A stretch of DNA of 64,000 nucleotides. Origin: Rhizobium sp. NLR16a. GTDB taxonomy: Bacteria; Pseudomonadota; Alphaproteobacteria; Rhizobiales; Rhizobiaceae. Shown here piece after piece: positions 46,567 to 55,802 of this stretch. The position numbers were made by a program, and so were the translations under genes. The notes under the pieces are model-generated. The model was not told the origin of the DNA and did no database searches. It worked only from the letters and a program-made list of their open reading frames with translations. Location of the stretch: contig NZ_CP072865.1 in NCBI RefSeq assembly GCF_017948245.1, positions 310,001-374,000 of the forward strand, in the 5' to 3' direction. Positions within the stretch are counted from its first letter, which is position 1; every line of letters starts with the position of its first letter.

Positions 46567-47028
46567 ATGAAATCCATCAGTCTCGATAGCACCAATGCGA
46601 TCTGCGGCGCGCTTTTCGTCGCGACCGGCACTTTCTTTGCCTATCAGTCGGTCGGGCTCGACCTGGGTACGGCTTTGCGGATGGGTCCCGGTTATTTCCC
46701 GTTTATCCTTGCCTGCGCACTGATACTTCTCGGCGCGATCATCTTCTTTCAGGCGCTGCGTGTGGAAGGGGAGCCGGTCGATCCCTTCGCCTGGCGCGGC
46801 ATGCTCTTCATTCTGCCGGCTCCCGTCTTCTTCGGATTGACGGTGCGCGGGCTTGGATTTGCGCCGGCGCTGTTCTTCACAGCCTTCATCGCCTGCTTTG
46901 CGTCGCGCAAGATGAACCTGGTATTCGCGGTCATCCTGTCGCTGCTGCTGACAATCTTTTCGGTCGCCGTCTTCAGCTATGGGCTCGGACTGCCGTTCGA
47001 ACGCTTCGGCCCCTGGGTCCGGTTCTAG
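46567..47028 (+). CDS. tctB: TctB, small permease subunit of the tripartite tricarboxylate transporter
   Basis: A 153-residue membrane protein with four predicted helices (about 12-30, 40-60, 80-98 and a split pair 105-140) and the TctB pattern L-G-T-A-L-R-M-G-P-G-Y-F-P near 33-45. It partners TctA. AGGAG precedes ATG 46567. tctA starts 6 bases after its stop. Confidence 0.92.
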   Translation: MKSISLDSTNAICGALFVATGTFFAYQSVGLDLGTALRMGPGYFPFILACALILLGAIIFFQALRVEGEPVDPFAWRGMLFILPAPVFFGLTVRGLGFAPALFFTAFIACFASRKMNLVFAVILSLLLTIFSVAVFSYGLGLPFERFGPWVRF

Positions 47029-47034
47029 GAGGCG

Positions 47035-48543
47035 ATGGTGGATCTTTTCAGCAATCTCGCGCTCGGCTTTGCGACGGCGGCAACGTTCGACAATCTTCTC
47101 TTCTGCCTGATCGGCGTGCTGCTCGGCACGCTGATCGGCGTGCTGCCCGGCATCGGCGCCACGGCGACGATCGCCATGCTCTTGCCGATCACCTTCCAGC
47201 TCGAGCCGGTCTCCTCGCTCATCATGCTCGCCGGCATCTATTATGGCGCGCAATATGGCGGCTCGACAACGGCGATCCTCATCAACATGCCGGGCGAATC
47301 CTCCTCTGCCGTCACCGCGATCGACGGCTACCAGATGGCGCGCAAGGGCAGGGCGGGGGCGGCGCTGGCGATCGCGGCCCTCGGCTCGTTCTTCGCCGGA
47401 ACGGTCTCGACCTTTCTCGTTGCGGTCTTCGCGCCGCCGCTGACCGACATCGCACTGCAATTCGGATCGGCTGAATATTTCTCGTTGATGATCGTCGGCC
47501 TCGTTTCCTCGATCGCGCTGGCGCACGGCTCGGTCGTCAAGGCGCTGGCGATGGTGGCGCTCGGGCTGCTGCTCGGCCTTGTCGGCACCGATATCTATAC
47601 CGGCACGCCGCGTTTCACGCTCGGAATCCGTGAATATGCGGACGGCCTGAATTTTGTGGCGCTCGCCGTCGGCGTCTTCGGCGTCGCTGAAATCCTGCGC
47701 AATCTCGAGGGAGAGTCGACACGCACGGTGCTGATGGCCAAGGTATCGGGTCTCTTGCCTTCGCGCCAGGAATTCAAGGAGATGATTGCGCCCATCATCC
47801 GCGGCACCGCGATCGGTTCGGCGCTCGGCATCCTGCCCGGTGGTGGGGCGATCCTCGCTTCCTTCGCCTCCTATACGGTGGAAAAGCGCTTGTCGAAGAC
47901 GCCGAAGGAATTCGGCCAAGGCGCGGTCGCCGGCGTCGCAGGGCCGGAATCGGCCAATAATGCCGGAGCGCAGACCTCATTCATTCCGCTGCTGACGCTC
48001 GGTATTCCGGCCAATCCCGTCATGGCTCTGATGATCGGCGCGATGATCATCCAGGGCATCGTGCCGGGCCCGAACGTCGCCACCGAGCAGCCGGCGCTGT
48101 TCTGGGGCATCATCGCCTCGATGTGGATCGGCAATCTGATGCTCGTCATCCTCAACCTGCCGCTGATCGGGCTCTGGGTGAAGCTTTTGACGGTGCCTTA
48201 TTACGTACTCTTCCCCATCATCATGGCCTTCTGCTCGATCGGGGTCTACAGCGTCAATTCCAACGTCTACGACCTCTATGCCGTCGCCTTCTTCGGCCTC
48301 ATCGGCTACGTGCTGGCAAAGCTGCGCTGCGAGCCGGCGCCGCTGCTGCTCGGTTTCGTGCTCGGGCCGCTGCTGGAAGAGAACCTCAGACGCGCCATGA
48401 TCCTGTCGCGCGGTGACCCCAGCACCTTCATCACGCGGCCGATCAGCGCCACGCTTCTGGCAATCGCGGTCGCCGTACTGATCGTCGTCTTCCTGCCGAG
48501 CGTCAGGAAGAAGCGCGAGGAGGTGTTCGTCGAAGAAGCTTGA
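47035..48543 (+). CDS. tctA: TctA, large permease subunit of the tripartite tricarboxylate transporter
   Basis: A 502-residue permease with about twelve helices. The family motif G-V-L-P-G-I-G-A-T-A-T-I-A near 36-48 and its second-half repeat G-I-L-P-G-G-G-A-I-L-A near 262-272 are both present, as are Y-Y-G-A-Q-Y-G-G-S-T-T and G-P-E-S-A-N-N-A-G-A. AGGAGG lies immediately upstream. With TctB and TctC it forms a proton- or sodium-driven importer. The DctB/DctD-like pair upstream is the probable regulator. Confidence 0.95.
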   Translation: MVDLFSNLALGFATAATFDNLLFCLIGVLLGTLIGVLPGIGATATIAMLLPITFQLEPVSSLIMLAGIYYGAQYGGSTTAILINMPGESSSAVTAIDGYQMARKGRAGAALAIAALGSFFAGTVSTFLVAVFAPPLTDIALQFGSAEYFSLMIVGLVSSIALAHGSVVKALAMVALGLLLGLVGTDIYTGTPRFTLGIREYADGLNFVALAVGVFGVAEILRNLEGESTRTVLMAKVSGLLPSRQEFKEMIAPIIRGTAIGSALGILPGGGAILASFASYTVEKRLSKTPKEFGQGAVAGVAGPESANNAGAQTSFIPLLTLGIPANPVMALMIGAMIIQGIVPGPNVATEQPALFWGIIASMWIGNLMLVILNLPLIGLWVKLLTVPYYVLFPIIMAFCSIGVYSVNSNVYDLYAVAFFGLIGYVLAKLRCEPAPLLLGFVLGPLLEENLRRAMILSRGDPSTFITRPISATLLAIAVAVLIVVFLPSVRKKREEVFVEEA

Positions 48544-48589
48544 GGGTTGAACTCGCGAGTTGTTTGATGAACAACGAATGATCTGACGC

Positions 48590-48612
48590 GGGCGCCGTTC
48601 GGGCGCCCGTTT
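48590..48612 (+). terminator. Weak hairpin after tctA
   Basis: GGGCGCC (48590-48596) pairs with GGCGCCC (48602-48608) and is followed by GTTTC. The T run is too short for a strong terminator; it may be partial and allow read-through to the amidohydrolase gene. Confidence 0.35.
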
Positions 48613-48635
48613 CACATGGAGGGATATCCAGGCCC

Positions 48636-49805
48636 ATGAGCATTCCTGCCCGGATCAAGGACGATCTGCCGTTCCTCACCGCCTTGCGCCGCGATCTGCA
48701 CGCGCATCCGGAACTCGGTTTCGAGGAGGAGCGCACCGCCGGTATCGCCGCAAAGCTTCTCGAGGAGGCCGGCATCGCCGTGCATCGCGGGCTTGGCGGC
48801 ACCGGCGTGGTCGGCACCCTGCAAGTCGGCAACGGCACGCGCAGGATCGGGTTGAGAGCCGATATGGATGCGCTCGCCATGCCTGAGATGGCGGAGCGGC
48901 CCTATAAATCGACCGTACCGGGAAAGATGCATGCCTGCGGCCATGACGGCCATACGGCAATGCTGCTTGGCGCCGCGCGGCATCTGGCGGCGACGCTGAA
49001 TTTTTCCGGCACCGTGCATTTCATCTTCCAGCCGGCCGAAGAGGGCCGCGGCGGGGCGAAGCGCATGGTCGAGGAGGGGTTCTTCCGGCTTTTCCCCTGC
49101 GATGCCGTCTATGGCCTGCACAATATGCCGGGGCTTGCGGTCGACGAGATCGCCGTCGTCGAGGGACCGCAGCTCGCCTCCTCCGACAGCTGGCGCATCA
49201 CCTTTCGCGGCGTCGGCACGCACGGCGCCAAGCCGCATCTCGGCCGCGATCCGATCACGGCAGCCGGTACTTTCCTGTCATCGCTGCAGACGATCGTCGG
49301 CCGTGTTGTCGACCCGCTGCAGCCGGCGGTCGTCAGCGCCTGCTTCCTGCAGGCGGGCGATACGAAGGCGTTGAACGTCATTCCCGATATTGTGGAGATC
49401 GGCGGAACGGCACGGGCCTATTCGCCTGAGGTGCGCGACCAGCTGGAGACCGCGATCGCCCGGTTGGCGAGTGGGACGGCTGCGATGTATGGCATATCGG
49501 CCGACTATCATTTTGAGCGGCGGATACCGCCTGTCGTTAATGATGCGGATGCCACATCACGGGCGCTTGCCGCCGCCGGCACCGTCTTTGCTGAAAACGT
49601 GCGGAGGAGTTTTCCGCCGTCGACGGCTGGAGATGACTTTGCCTTCTTCGCGCAGAACGCGCCGGGCTGTTATGTCTGGCTGGGCAACGGACCGGCGGTT
49701 GACGGCGCGCTACACCACAACACGACTTATGATTTTAACGATGGGGCGCTTGGATACGGGGCGGCTTACTGGGTGGCGTTGGTGGAGGGGGAGTTGAAGG
49801 TTTGA
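48636..49805 (+). CDS. M20-family amidohydrolase (hippurate/N-acyl-amino-acid hydrolase type)
   Basis: A 389-residue M20D metalloenzyme. It has R-R-D-L-H-A-H-P-E-L near 18-27, R-A-D-M-D-A-L near 74-80, the metal Cys/His motif C-G-H-D-G-H at 101-106, F-Q-P-A-E-E-G with the catalytic Glu near 133-139, H-N-M-P-G, G-x-G-T-H-G-A-x-P in the lid, and the final H-x-x-x-Y-x-F-N-D. Relatives cleave N-acyl amino acids, hippurate or indole-acetyl conjugates; the specific substrate cannot be told. It lies 92 bases after tctA on the same strand, so it may hydrolyse a conjugate imported by TctCBA, which is inference. Confidence 0.92.
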   Translation: MSIPARIKDDLPFLTALRRDLHAHPELGFEEERTAGIAAKLLEEAGIAVHRGLGGTGVVGTLQVGNGTRRIGLRADMDALAMPEMAERPYKSTVPGKMHACGHDGHTAMLLGAARHLAATLNFSGTVHFIFQPAEEGRGGAKRMVEEGFFRLFPCDAVYGLHNMPGLAVDEIAVVEGPQLASSDSWRITFRGVGTHGAKPHLGRDPITAAGTFLSSLQTIVGRVVDPLQPAVVSACFLQAGDTKALNVIPDIVEIGGTARAYSPEVRDQLETAIARLASGTAAMYGISADYHFERRIPPVVNDADATSRALAAAGTVFAENVRRSFPPSTAGDDFAFFAQNAPGCYVWLGNGPAVDGALHHNTTYDFNDGALGYGAAYWVALVEGELKV

Positions 49806-49889
49806 GCGATGTCCATTGGTCCGTTTTCACTGTTTTGCGGCGCTGTGGCAGTGATGCACGACTTTCCGGAAGTGAGACGTCGTTCCACA

Positions 49890-51662
49890 CTAGTTGACGG
49901 GCCAGACAAATAGCAGCGCCGGCACGCTAACGAGAATAATCAACGCCGACAGCGGCAAGCCGAGACGCGGATAATCGGAAAACTTGTAACCGCCGGGACC
50001 GAAGACGAGCGTGTTGCATTGATGGCCGACAGGCGTGAGGAAGTCGCAACCCGCGCCAATGGCTACCGCCATCAGGAAGGCTTCCGGTCTGAAGCCTAGA
50101 CCCGTTGCAAAGCTGGCGGCGATCGGCGCCATGACAAGGACCGTCGCGGCGTTGTTGAGGAAGGGCGTAACGGCCATGGCGGTCACCAAAATCAGGCCGA
50201 GCGCACCCCATGCCGGCAGATTCATCGCCGCCCCACTCAGCCAGCCGGCAATCAAATCGCTGCCGCCGGAGGTGCGCAAGGAGTCCGAGACGGGAATAAG
50301 GGCCGCGAGCATCACCAGGATCGGTCCATCAACCGATTTATAGACATCCGCGAGTGGAACAGCTCGAAAAACGACCATGCCCAGGGCGGCTGCGAAGAAG
50401 GCCACCGGAACCGGCGCGAGACCGACCGCGGTCGTTGCCATCGCGAGCGCCAGGATAAGAAGCGGAATGAAGGCGCGGCGGCGGGTGCCGAGCAGCACCT
50501 CTCGCTGGGCGAGTGGCAGCAGGCCGAAATCCTGCAGAAGGGCAGTCAGGCTTCCCCGGCTGCCTTGCAGAAGGAGCACATCACCGGTGCTGATGGTCAA
50601 GCTTCCCAGCCGTTCCTTGAGGCGTTCACCGCGCCGGCTAATCGCCAAAAGGTTGACCCCGCGCGTATAGGAAAGCGCCAATTCTTTGGCGGAAAGGCCA
50701 GCGAGGGAGGATCCCTGACTAACGATTGCCTCAAGCGAAATGATGTCCGCCTCCGGGTGGCCGCCTTCTGCCAGAGGCTTGCCGGAAAGCTTCAACTTCC
50801 CCTGGGACACAATCCGGTCCATCGCTGCCGAAGGACCTTCCAGCAGGACAATGTCGTCAGAGCGGAGCGTGAGATCGGGGAACGGAGCCATTCGGGTACC
50901 GCCACGCAGTACGGCGGTGGCTATGACCTCACCATCACCGAGATTCAGGAGGTCACTCAATGCCTGCTCAAGCAGTGCTGACTGGGCCGTGATCGCGACT
51001 TCGCTGGTGTAATTCTTGATTTCGATCGCATCCTCGATCGAGCTGTTCTGCTTGGTGCGACTTGGCACCAACCAGTGGAAGAACAAGAGAAAGGTGATGC
51101 CGACAACCGTGAGAACACCGCCCATAGGCGTGAAGTCGAACATGGTGAAGGAGGCTCCTGTCATCTCCTCCCGCAGCCGCGACACGACGATATTGGGTGA
51201 GGTGCCGATCTGCGTCATCAATCCGCCAAGTAAAGCAGCAAACGACATCGGCATCAGGTATTTTGAGGGAGAGGCACCGGATTTTTTCGCGAACTTGAAG
51301 GCGACCGGCATCATGATGGCAAGCGCGCCGATATTTTTGATGAAAGCAGAAAGCATCGCCACCGCAATCATCAAGAGCGCAAGCTGCGTGTAAAGCGTGT
51401 TCAGATTCGGGAAAAATCTCTTAATGGCCGAATCCACAATGCCGGAGCGCGCTACGCCCGCGCTGACGACCAGCGCGCTGCCAACGATGATGACGATGTC
51501 ATCCGAAAACCCGGAGAACGCTTTTTCCGGTGGCACAATGCCGGTCCCGACTGCCAATACAAGCGCACAACACGCGACAACATCATAGCGGAAGCGATCC
51601 CAAATAAAGACTGCCATCATGAGAGCGATAACAGAAAATGCGATTATCTGTTGTGTTGTCAT
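49890..51662 (-). CDS. DASS/SLC13-type anion transporter with two TrkA-C domains
   Basis: 590 residues with the split-permease layout of the divalent anion:sodium symporter family: about five to six helices (1-190), two cytoplasmic TrkA-C/RCK-C domains (about 205-375), then another set of helices (about 390-590). The first half has A-I-M-M-P-V-A and G-G-L-M-T-Q-I-G-T-S-P-N-I-V-V-S-R-L; the second has N-N-A-A-T-V and the T-P-V-G-H-Q-C-N signature. Substrates in the family include sulfate, phosphate and dicarboxylates. ATG 51662 gives the usual N-terminus; the frame is open 12 codons further. Confidence 0.88.
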   Translation of the reverse strand: MTTQQIIAFSVIALMMAVFIWDRFRYDVVACCALVLAVGTGIVPPEKAFSGFSDDIVIIVGSALVVSAGVARSGIVDSAIKRFFPNLNTLYTQLALLMIAVAMLSAFIKNIGALAIMMPVAFKFAKKSGASPSKYLMPMSFAALLGGLMTQIGTSPNIVVSRLREEMTGASFTMFDFTPMGGVLTVVGITFLLFFHWLVPSRTKQNSSIEDAIEIKNYTSEVAITAQSALLEQALSDLLNLGDGEVIATAVLRGGTRMAPFPDLTLRSDDIVLLEGPSAAMDRIVSQGKLKLSGKPLAEGGHPEADIISLEAIVSQGSSLAGLSAKELALSYTRGVNLLAISRRGERLKERLGSLTISTGDVLLLQGSRGSLTALLQDFGLLPLAQREVLLGTRRRAFIPLLILALAMATTAVGLAPVPVAFFAAALGMVVFRAVPLADVYKSVDGPILVMLAALIPVSDSLRTSGGSDLIAGWLSGAAMNLPAWGALGLILVTAMAVTPFLNNAATVLVMAPIAASFATGLGFRPEAFLMAVAIGAGCDFLTPVGHQCNTLVFGPGGYKFSDYPRLGLPLSALIILVSVPALLFVWPVN

Positions 51663-51997
51663 GCGGACCTGGGAACGAGGCTGGGGTGTCGCCGACAACC
51701 GAGCGGAAGACGATATTCAGAAACGCTGTAACGTTGCGCAAGTTCCTCGGCACCACACTTCAGGGGCTTCGAACCTCCGGATCCAGCATCTGCGGTAGCC
51801 TCGACAGACCTGCAGCATGAAGTTGCATCATCCCACCCCTGAGCTCTCCAAGGATGATGGCTGAAATCTCGCCTTCGACCGGCGCCGAAGACACGCTGCG
51901 ACCCATCGACCGTGCAGCGAGCTGACAGACTTGCGATGTGTAAGGATGTCATCCTGCAGCTGTGAGCTTTGACCAGATCAGAGCATAACGATGCAGA
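51663..51997. other. 335-base gap without a supportable gene
   Basis: No open frame here has both a ribosome site and protein-like composition. I see no repeat family or RNA signature. Confidence 0.5.
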
Positions 51998-52201
51998 TCA
52001 GGCGGCGATCACGAGCGCAATCATCGCGATCGCACATGCGATACCCAAAACGTTGAAGCCCAACGAAACGAATTCGCTGAGTTGGTGCAGGTGATGACGA
52101 GGGTGCTCGGCAGTGCCCAGCACTGCAACAGCTCCTCCCATCATCCAACATGTCAATGTCAACGCACCGAAAAGCAGAGCCAGATTCATCACGACACTCA
52201 T
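51998..52201 (-). CDS. Small two-helix membrane protein
   Basis: A 67-residue protein with helix 1 (about 5-28, M-N-L-A-L-L-F-G-A-L-T-L-T-C-W-M), a His-rich turn (E-H-P-R-H-H-L-H-Q-L), and helix 2 (about 45-66). Hydrophobicity and the charged turn argue for a real gene; the ribosome site is weak. The start may be ATG 52201 or the in-frame ATG at 52189. The family is unknown. The 222 bases to the next gene contain no other candidate. Confidence 0.5.
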   Translation of the reverse strand: MSVVMNLALLFGALTLTCWMMGGAVAVLGTAEHPRHHLHQLSEFVSLGFNVLGIACAIAMIALVIAA

Positions 52202-52423
52202 TCTAATCTTTACGGTCCTTCGAACCGGCGCATCCTCGCTTTGTTCCCGCCTCAGCGTGTCATCCGATTTTGTACAACGCGTGAAAATTTGCCGGACGCG
52301 AACACGACCTCGACGGCAGGGCGCGGCGAGGGCGCAATTTCTCCGTGAAGGTTCTGAGTCTGCGCTGAAAAACTCAACCTTTGATAATCTTCCCCAGGCG
52401 TCAGCACCTCACCCATTTTGGTG

Positions 52424-54031
52424 ATGGAACCAAACTGCTTAGCCGTGGTTCGGCGGGCTTTCACGGTCTCGAAGCATAAGGGAAATCCTTTGAACGAGCT
52501 GCACCATGAATTCCAGCTGCGAAGAGATTTTCTGCCGAGAGCCGAGGAGGACGGGTGGCCTCAACCTGGACCCGCGGCATTGCCGGTGGACAGCCCACCG
52601 GTCCTGCAAACACCGCTGTCGCCCCGCCCGTTAGTGGTTGATCTCGACGGCACCCTCGTTCGATCGGACCTGCTGATCGAAACTGTCTTCTCGGAGCTTA
52701 GCCGTCGGCCCCTTTCCATCGTCGATTTCGTCAGTTCGCTGTCCGCCGGAAAAGCGTGTCTGAAGCACCGCCTTTCTCAACCAGCGGATTTCGACCCGGC
52801 TATTCTTCCCTATGACGCGGAAGTGCTGAACGTCATCAAGGCCGCACGGGAGGAGGGACGATCGGTTTACCTCGCTTCTGCAACCCACGAACGCCTGGTT
52901 TGCACGGTTGCCGACCACCTTGGCCTTTTCGCCGGCTGGTTTGCAACGAACGAGACGATGAACTGTGTCGGCGAGGCGAAGGCGGCAAAGCTCGTCGCCG
53001 CCTTCGGGGAGGGGGGCTTCGACTATATCGGCAATGACCCGGCCGACTTGTCAGTCTGGCGCCACGCCGCAAAGTCCTATGCCATAAGGACATCGGCGGC
53101 AGTTGCTCGAGAGCTTTCGCGCCAATGCGACAACGTCGAGCACCTTAGTCACGACAGACCGACATGGCGGATTTGGACGCGCTCGTTGCGGGTGCATCAA
53201 TACGTCAAGAACGGGTTGGTTTTTATCCCGCTACTGACAAATCAACTCTTTGACCTCCATAGCCTTACGAATGCCGGCCTGGCTCTGGCGGCTTTTTCGC
53301 TTTGTGCCTCGGGCGTTTATCTCCTGAACGACTTGGTCGATCTGCAGGACGACCGCCGTCATAAAACCAAATGCCGCAGACCGCTTGCCTGTGGCGAGAT
53401 CCCGCTGTTGCACGCTCTGTTGGCAATCCCGATCCTGCTTTTGCTGTCGCTTACGGTGGCCGCCATGGTGTCGCCCGTCTTCGTGCTCGTACTCGCGGGT
53501 TATTTCGCCTTGACCACCGCCTACTCGTTCTTCCTCAAGCGGAAGATGATCCTGGACGTGGTGGCTCTCGCCTCTCTTTACACCACGCGGGTGATCGGCG
53601 GCGCTGCCGCCGTCTCGGTGTGGCCATCTCCCTGGCTGCTTGCCTTCATGATGAGCTGGTTTCTCTCGCTCGCTTTGGTGAAGCGATACACCGAGCTCAT
53701 TTCACGCCGCGCCGCGCACCTGCCGGATTCCAAGAGCCGCGACTACAGGAAGGCGGATATTGGGATGGTGGGCGCCCTGGCAGCTGGAGCGGGAATGAAC
53801 GCGCTGACGTTATTTGCCCTCTATGCCGCAAGCGACAGTGCCCAAGACATCTACACCAGGCCAGCCATGCTGTGGTTGGCCGGACCGATCCTTGCCTGCT
53901 GGATTGCCCGCATCCTTATGCTCGCCCACCGGGGACAGATGCATGACGATCCAGTCGTCTTCGCGATCAAGGACAAGGTCAGCCTCGTCACGCTCGGCGT
54001 CGCCGGCGTACTTGTCATTGCCGCAATGTGA
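52424..54031 (+). CDS. HAD phosphatase-UbiA prenyltransferase fusion (DPPR-synthase-like)
   Basis: A protein of about 535 residues joining two enzymes. Residues about 70-240 form a HAD-superfamily domain with V-V-D-L-D-G-T-L-V (D73, D75) and D-Y-I-G-N-D. Residues about 250-535 form a UbiA-type polyprenyl transferase with eight to nine helices and the acidic motif N-D-L-V-D-L-Q-D-D-R-R-H near 302-313. T-K-C-R-R-P-L-A-C-G follows, close to mycobacterial DPPR synthase, which attaches phosphoribose to decaprenyl phosphate. The fused HAD could remove the 5-phosphate of that product. The start is uncertain: ATG 52424, GTG 52421, TTG 52418, or TTG 52490 with AGGG upstream. It is the first gene of a six-gene operon. 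NoeC of Azorhizobium (Nod-factor arabinosylation) is a UbiA-type relative. Confidence 0.85.
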   Translation: MEPNCLAVVRRAFTVSKHKGNPLNELHHEFQLRRDFLPRAEEDGWPQPGPAALPVDSPPVLQTPLSPRPLVVDLDGTLVRSDLLIETVFSELSRRPLSIVDFVSSLSAGKACLKHRLSQPADFDPAILPYDAEVLNVIKAAREEGRSVYLASATHERLVCTVADHLGLFAGWFATNETMNCVGEAKAAKLVAAFGEGGFDYIGNDPADLSVWRHAAKSYAIRTSAAVARELSRQCDNVEHLSHDRPTWRIWTRSLRVHQYVKNGLVFIPLLTNQLFDLHSLTNAGLALAAFSLCASGVYLLNDLVDLQDDRRHKTKCRRPLACGEIPLLHALLAIPILLLLSLTVAAMVSPVFVLVLAGYFALTTAYSFFLKRKMILDVVALASLYTTRVIGGAAAVSVWPSPWLLAFMMSWFLSLALVKRYTELISRRAAHLPDSKSRDYRKADIGMVGALAAGAGMNALTLFALYAASDSAQDIYTRPAMLWLAGPILACWIARILMLAHRGQMHDDPVVFAIKDKVSLVTLGVAGVLVIAAM

Positions 54032-54040
54032 GGTGGCCGA

Positions 54041-54472
54041 ATGGCTCGTCAGTCCTCAGAGCGAAGCACTTCCGCGGGCCTCGCAACCCGCTACCTCGCC
54101 TTCGCCATGCTCTCCACCGCCGCCAACTTCGCGGTCCAGGCCACTGTCATGCAGCTGGCGCCGTCGCCGAACCTTATGCCTTCGATGCTCGCAGGGACCG
54201 CTGCCGGCTTCGGCTTGAAATATCTCCTCGACAAAAAATGGATATTCTTCGACGGCTACACGTCGCACGGCGACGAGATGCTCAAGGTGGCGCTTTACGG
54301 CCTGTTCAGTGTTCTGACGACGCTCATATTCTGGGGGTTTGAAATTACTTTTTGGACGGTGTGGAAGACGGAGCTCGCAAAATACACCGGCGGAGCGCTC
54401 GGCTTGGCGATCGGCTATATTTCCAAATACGCGTTGGACCGGAAATTCGTCTTCAAACCAGAGGAGGCGTAA
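54041..54472 (+). CDS. GtrA-family membrane protein (candidate polyprenyl-phosphate-sugar flippase)
   Basis: A 143-residue protein with four helices: about 15-35, 42-60, 78-102 and 112-130. It has the GtrA-family pattern R-Y-L-A-F-A-M-L-S-T-A-A-N-F near 17-30, L-D-K-K-W-I-F near 63-69, and the C-terminal Y-A-L-D-R-K-F-V-F. GtrA proteins flip or assist flipping of polyprenyl-phosphate-linked sugars; in mycobacteria a GtrA-like protein sits beside the DprE genes. The ribosome site GAGG lies before ATG 54041, 9 bases after the UbiA-fusion stop. Confidence 0.9.
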   Translation: MARQSSERSTSAGLATRYLAFAMLSTAANFAVQATVMQLAPSPNLMPSMLAGTAAGFGLKYLLDKKWIFFDGYTSHGDEMLKVALYGLFSVLTTLIFWGFEITFWTVWKTELAKYTGGALGLAIGYISKYALDRKFVFKPEEA

Positions 54473-54479
54473 CAAACTC

Positions 54480-55802
54480 ATGGAGGGCTGGGGACGCTAT
54501 CCGCGCCATGAAAGCCAGGCAATCGACTGCAAGCGGCCGGAGGCGCTTGCAGGCACCGTGGCCGCCCGCATGGGACTGATCGGCCGCGGAAATGGGCGTT
54601 CATACGGTGACGCGGCGATCGGCGAACACTCCACCCTGATGTGCCGTGGACTGAGCCGAATGCGGAGCTTCGATCCGAACGATGCGACGCTGACCGTGGA
54701 AGGGGGCGTAATGCTCTCGGATATTCTGCGCGCTTTTGTTCCGAGAGGCTATTTTCCGCCTGTGGTGCCGGGCACGAAATATGTCACGGTCGGCGGGATG
54801 ATTGCCTCTGACGTGCACGGCAAGAACCATCATCGCGACGGCGGGTTCGGTGACCATGTCAGCGAGATCAAGCTGGTGGTCGCCAGCGGAGAGACCCTCA
54901 CCTGTAGCCGCGGGCGCAACGCCGATCTTTTCTTCGCGACGGTCGGTGGTATGGGTATGACCGGGATCATCGCGGAAGCGACTTTCCGTTTGAGACCGAT
55001 TGAATCCGCCTGGATCGCGCAAAAGACGATCGTCACGGAAAATCTTGGCGAGGCGTTGAAGGCGCTGCAGCAGACCGAGGATGTCACCTATTCGGTCGCC
55101 TGGATCGATTGCCTTTCGCAAGGCGCCTCTCTTGGACGCTCGCTGATCTTTGCCGGCGAACACGCGACGCTGGACCAGGTCGGCGGCATGCCGGGCGTAG
55201 ATCGCTTTGCAGCGAAAAACGCAGGGATGTTTTCACTGCCATTCGATCTGCCGCAATGGGTGCTCAACAAAACAAGCGTAACAGCCTTCAACGAGATCTA
55301 TTTCCGGGCGGGAGCGCGAAAGGCGGCCAAGACCTCGCTGGTCCACTGGGATAAATACTTCTTTCCACTGGACGGCATCCTCGAATGGAACCGGCTTTAT
55401 GGCAGGCGGGGCTTTCTGCAGCATCAGTGCGTGGTTCCAGCCGAGGACGCGCTTCCAGTCCTGAGCGGCATGCTCGAGCGTTTTGCGCGTTCGGGAAAAG
55501 GCTCCTTTCTTGCCGTTCTGAAGAAGCTAGGGGGCGGAAGCGGGCTGCTGTCCTTTCCTGCGCCGGGCTACACGCTGGCACTCGACCTTCCCGTCACGCA
55601 GGAGGTGTTCCGGCTGCTCGACGAAATCGATGAGCTGGTTGTCAAGGCAGGAGGGCGGCTCTATCTCGCCAAGGATGCACGACAGTCACGTCACACATTC
55701 GAGGCTGGCTACCCTCGGTTGGCTGCGTTCAAGGAGCTACGCAAGGCAACGGGCGCCGATCGTCACTTTAATTCCCGCTTGGCAAAGAGGCTCGGCATAT
55801 GA
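54480..55802 (+). CDS. DprE1-like FAD oxidase (decaprenyl-phosphoryl-ribose 2'-oxidase family)
   Basis: A 440-residue VAO-type FAD protein. It has FAD loop G-R-G-N-G-R-S-Y-G-D at 35-44, then the family hallmark V-V-P-G-T-K-Y-V-T-V-G-G, D-V-H-G-K-N-H-H at 111-118 and G-G-F-G-D-H-V. The C-terminal half keeps G-G-R-L-Y-L-A-K-D-A-R, with K398 matching the catalytic Lys418 of M. tuberculosis DprE1. The residue equivalent to DprE1 Cys387, 31 positions before that Lys, is Ala367 (in Y-T-L-A-L-D-L-P). The mycobacterial enzyme oxidises the 2'-OH of decaprenyl-phospho-ribose. The stop overlaps the next start (ATGA), as expected for a DprE1-DprE2 pair. The GGAGG ribosome site is about 10 bases upstream. 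Confidence 0.92.
   Translation: MEGWGRYPRHESQAIDCKRPEALAGTVAARMGLIGRGNGRSYGDAAIGEHSTLMCRGLSRMRSFDPNDATLTVEGGVMLSDILRAFVPRGYFPPVVPGTKYVTVGGMIASDVHGKNHHRDGGFGDHVSEIKLVVASGETLTCSRGRNADLFFATVGGMGMTGIIAEATFRLRPIESAWIAQKTIVTENLGEALKALQQTEDVTYSVAWIDCLSQGASLGRSLIFAGEHATLDQVGGMPGVDRFAAKNAGMFSLPFDLPQWVLNKTSVTAFNEIYFRAGARKAAKTSLVHWDKYFFPLDGILEWNRLYGRRGFLQHQCVVPAEDALPVLSGMLERFARSGKGSFLAVLKKLGGGSGLLSFPAPGYTLALDLPVTQEVFRLLDEIDELVVKAGGRLYLAKDARQSRHTFEAGYPRLAAFKELRKATGADRHFNSRLAKRLGI

Noticed and set aside
46534..47919. 461-codon minus-strand frame opposite tctB and tctA
   Set aside because: Composition is Arg/Glu/Asp/His-rich shadow without hydrophobic core or motif.
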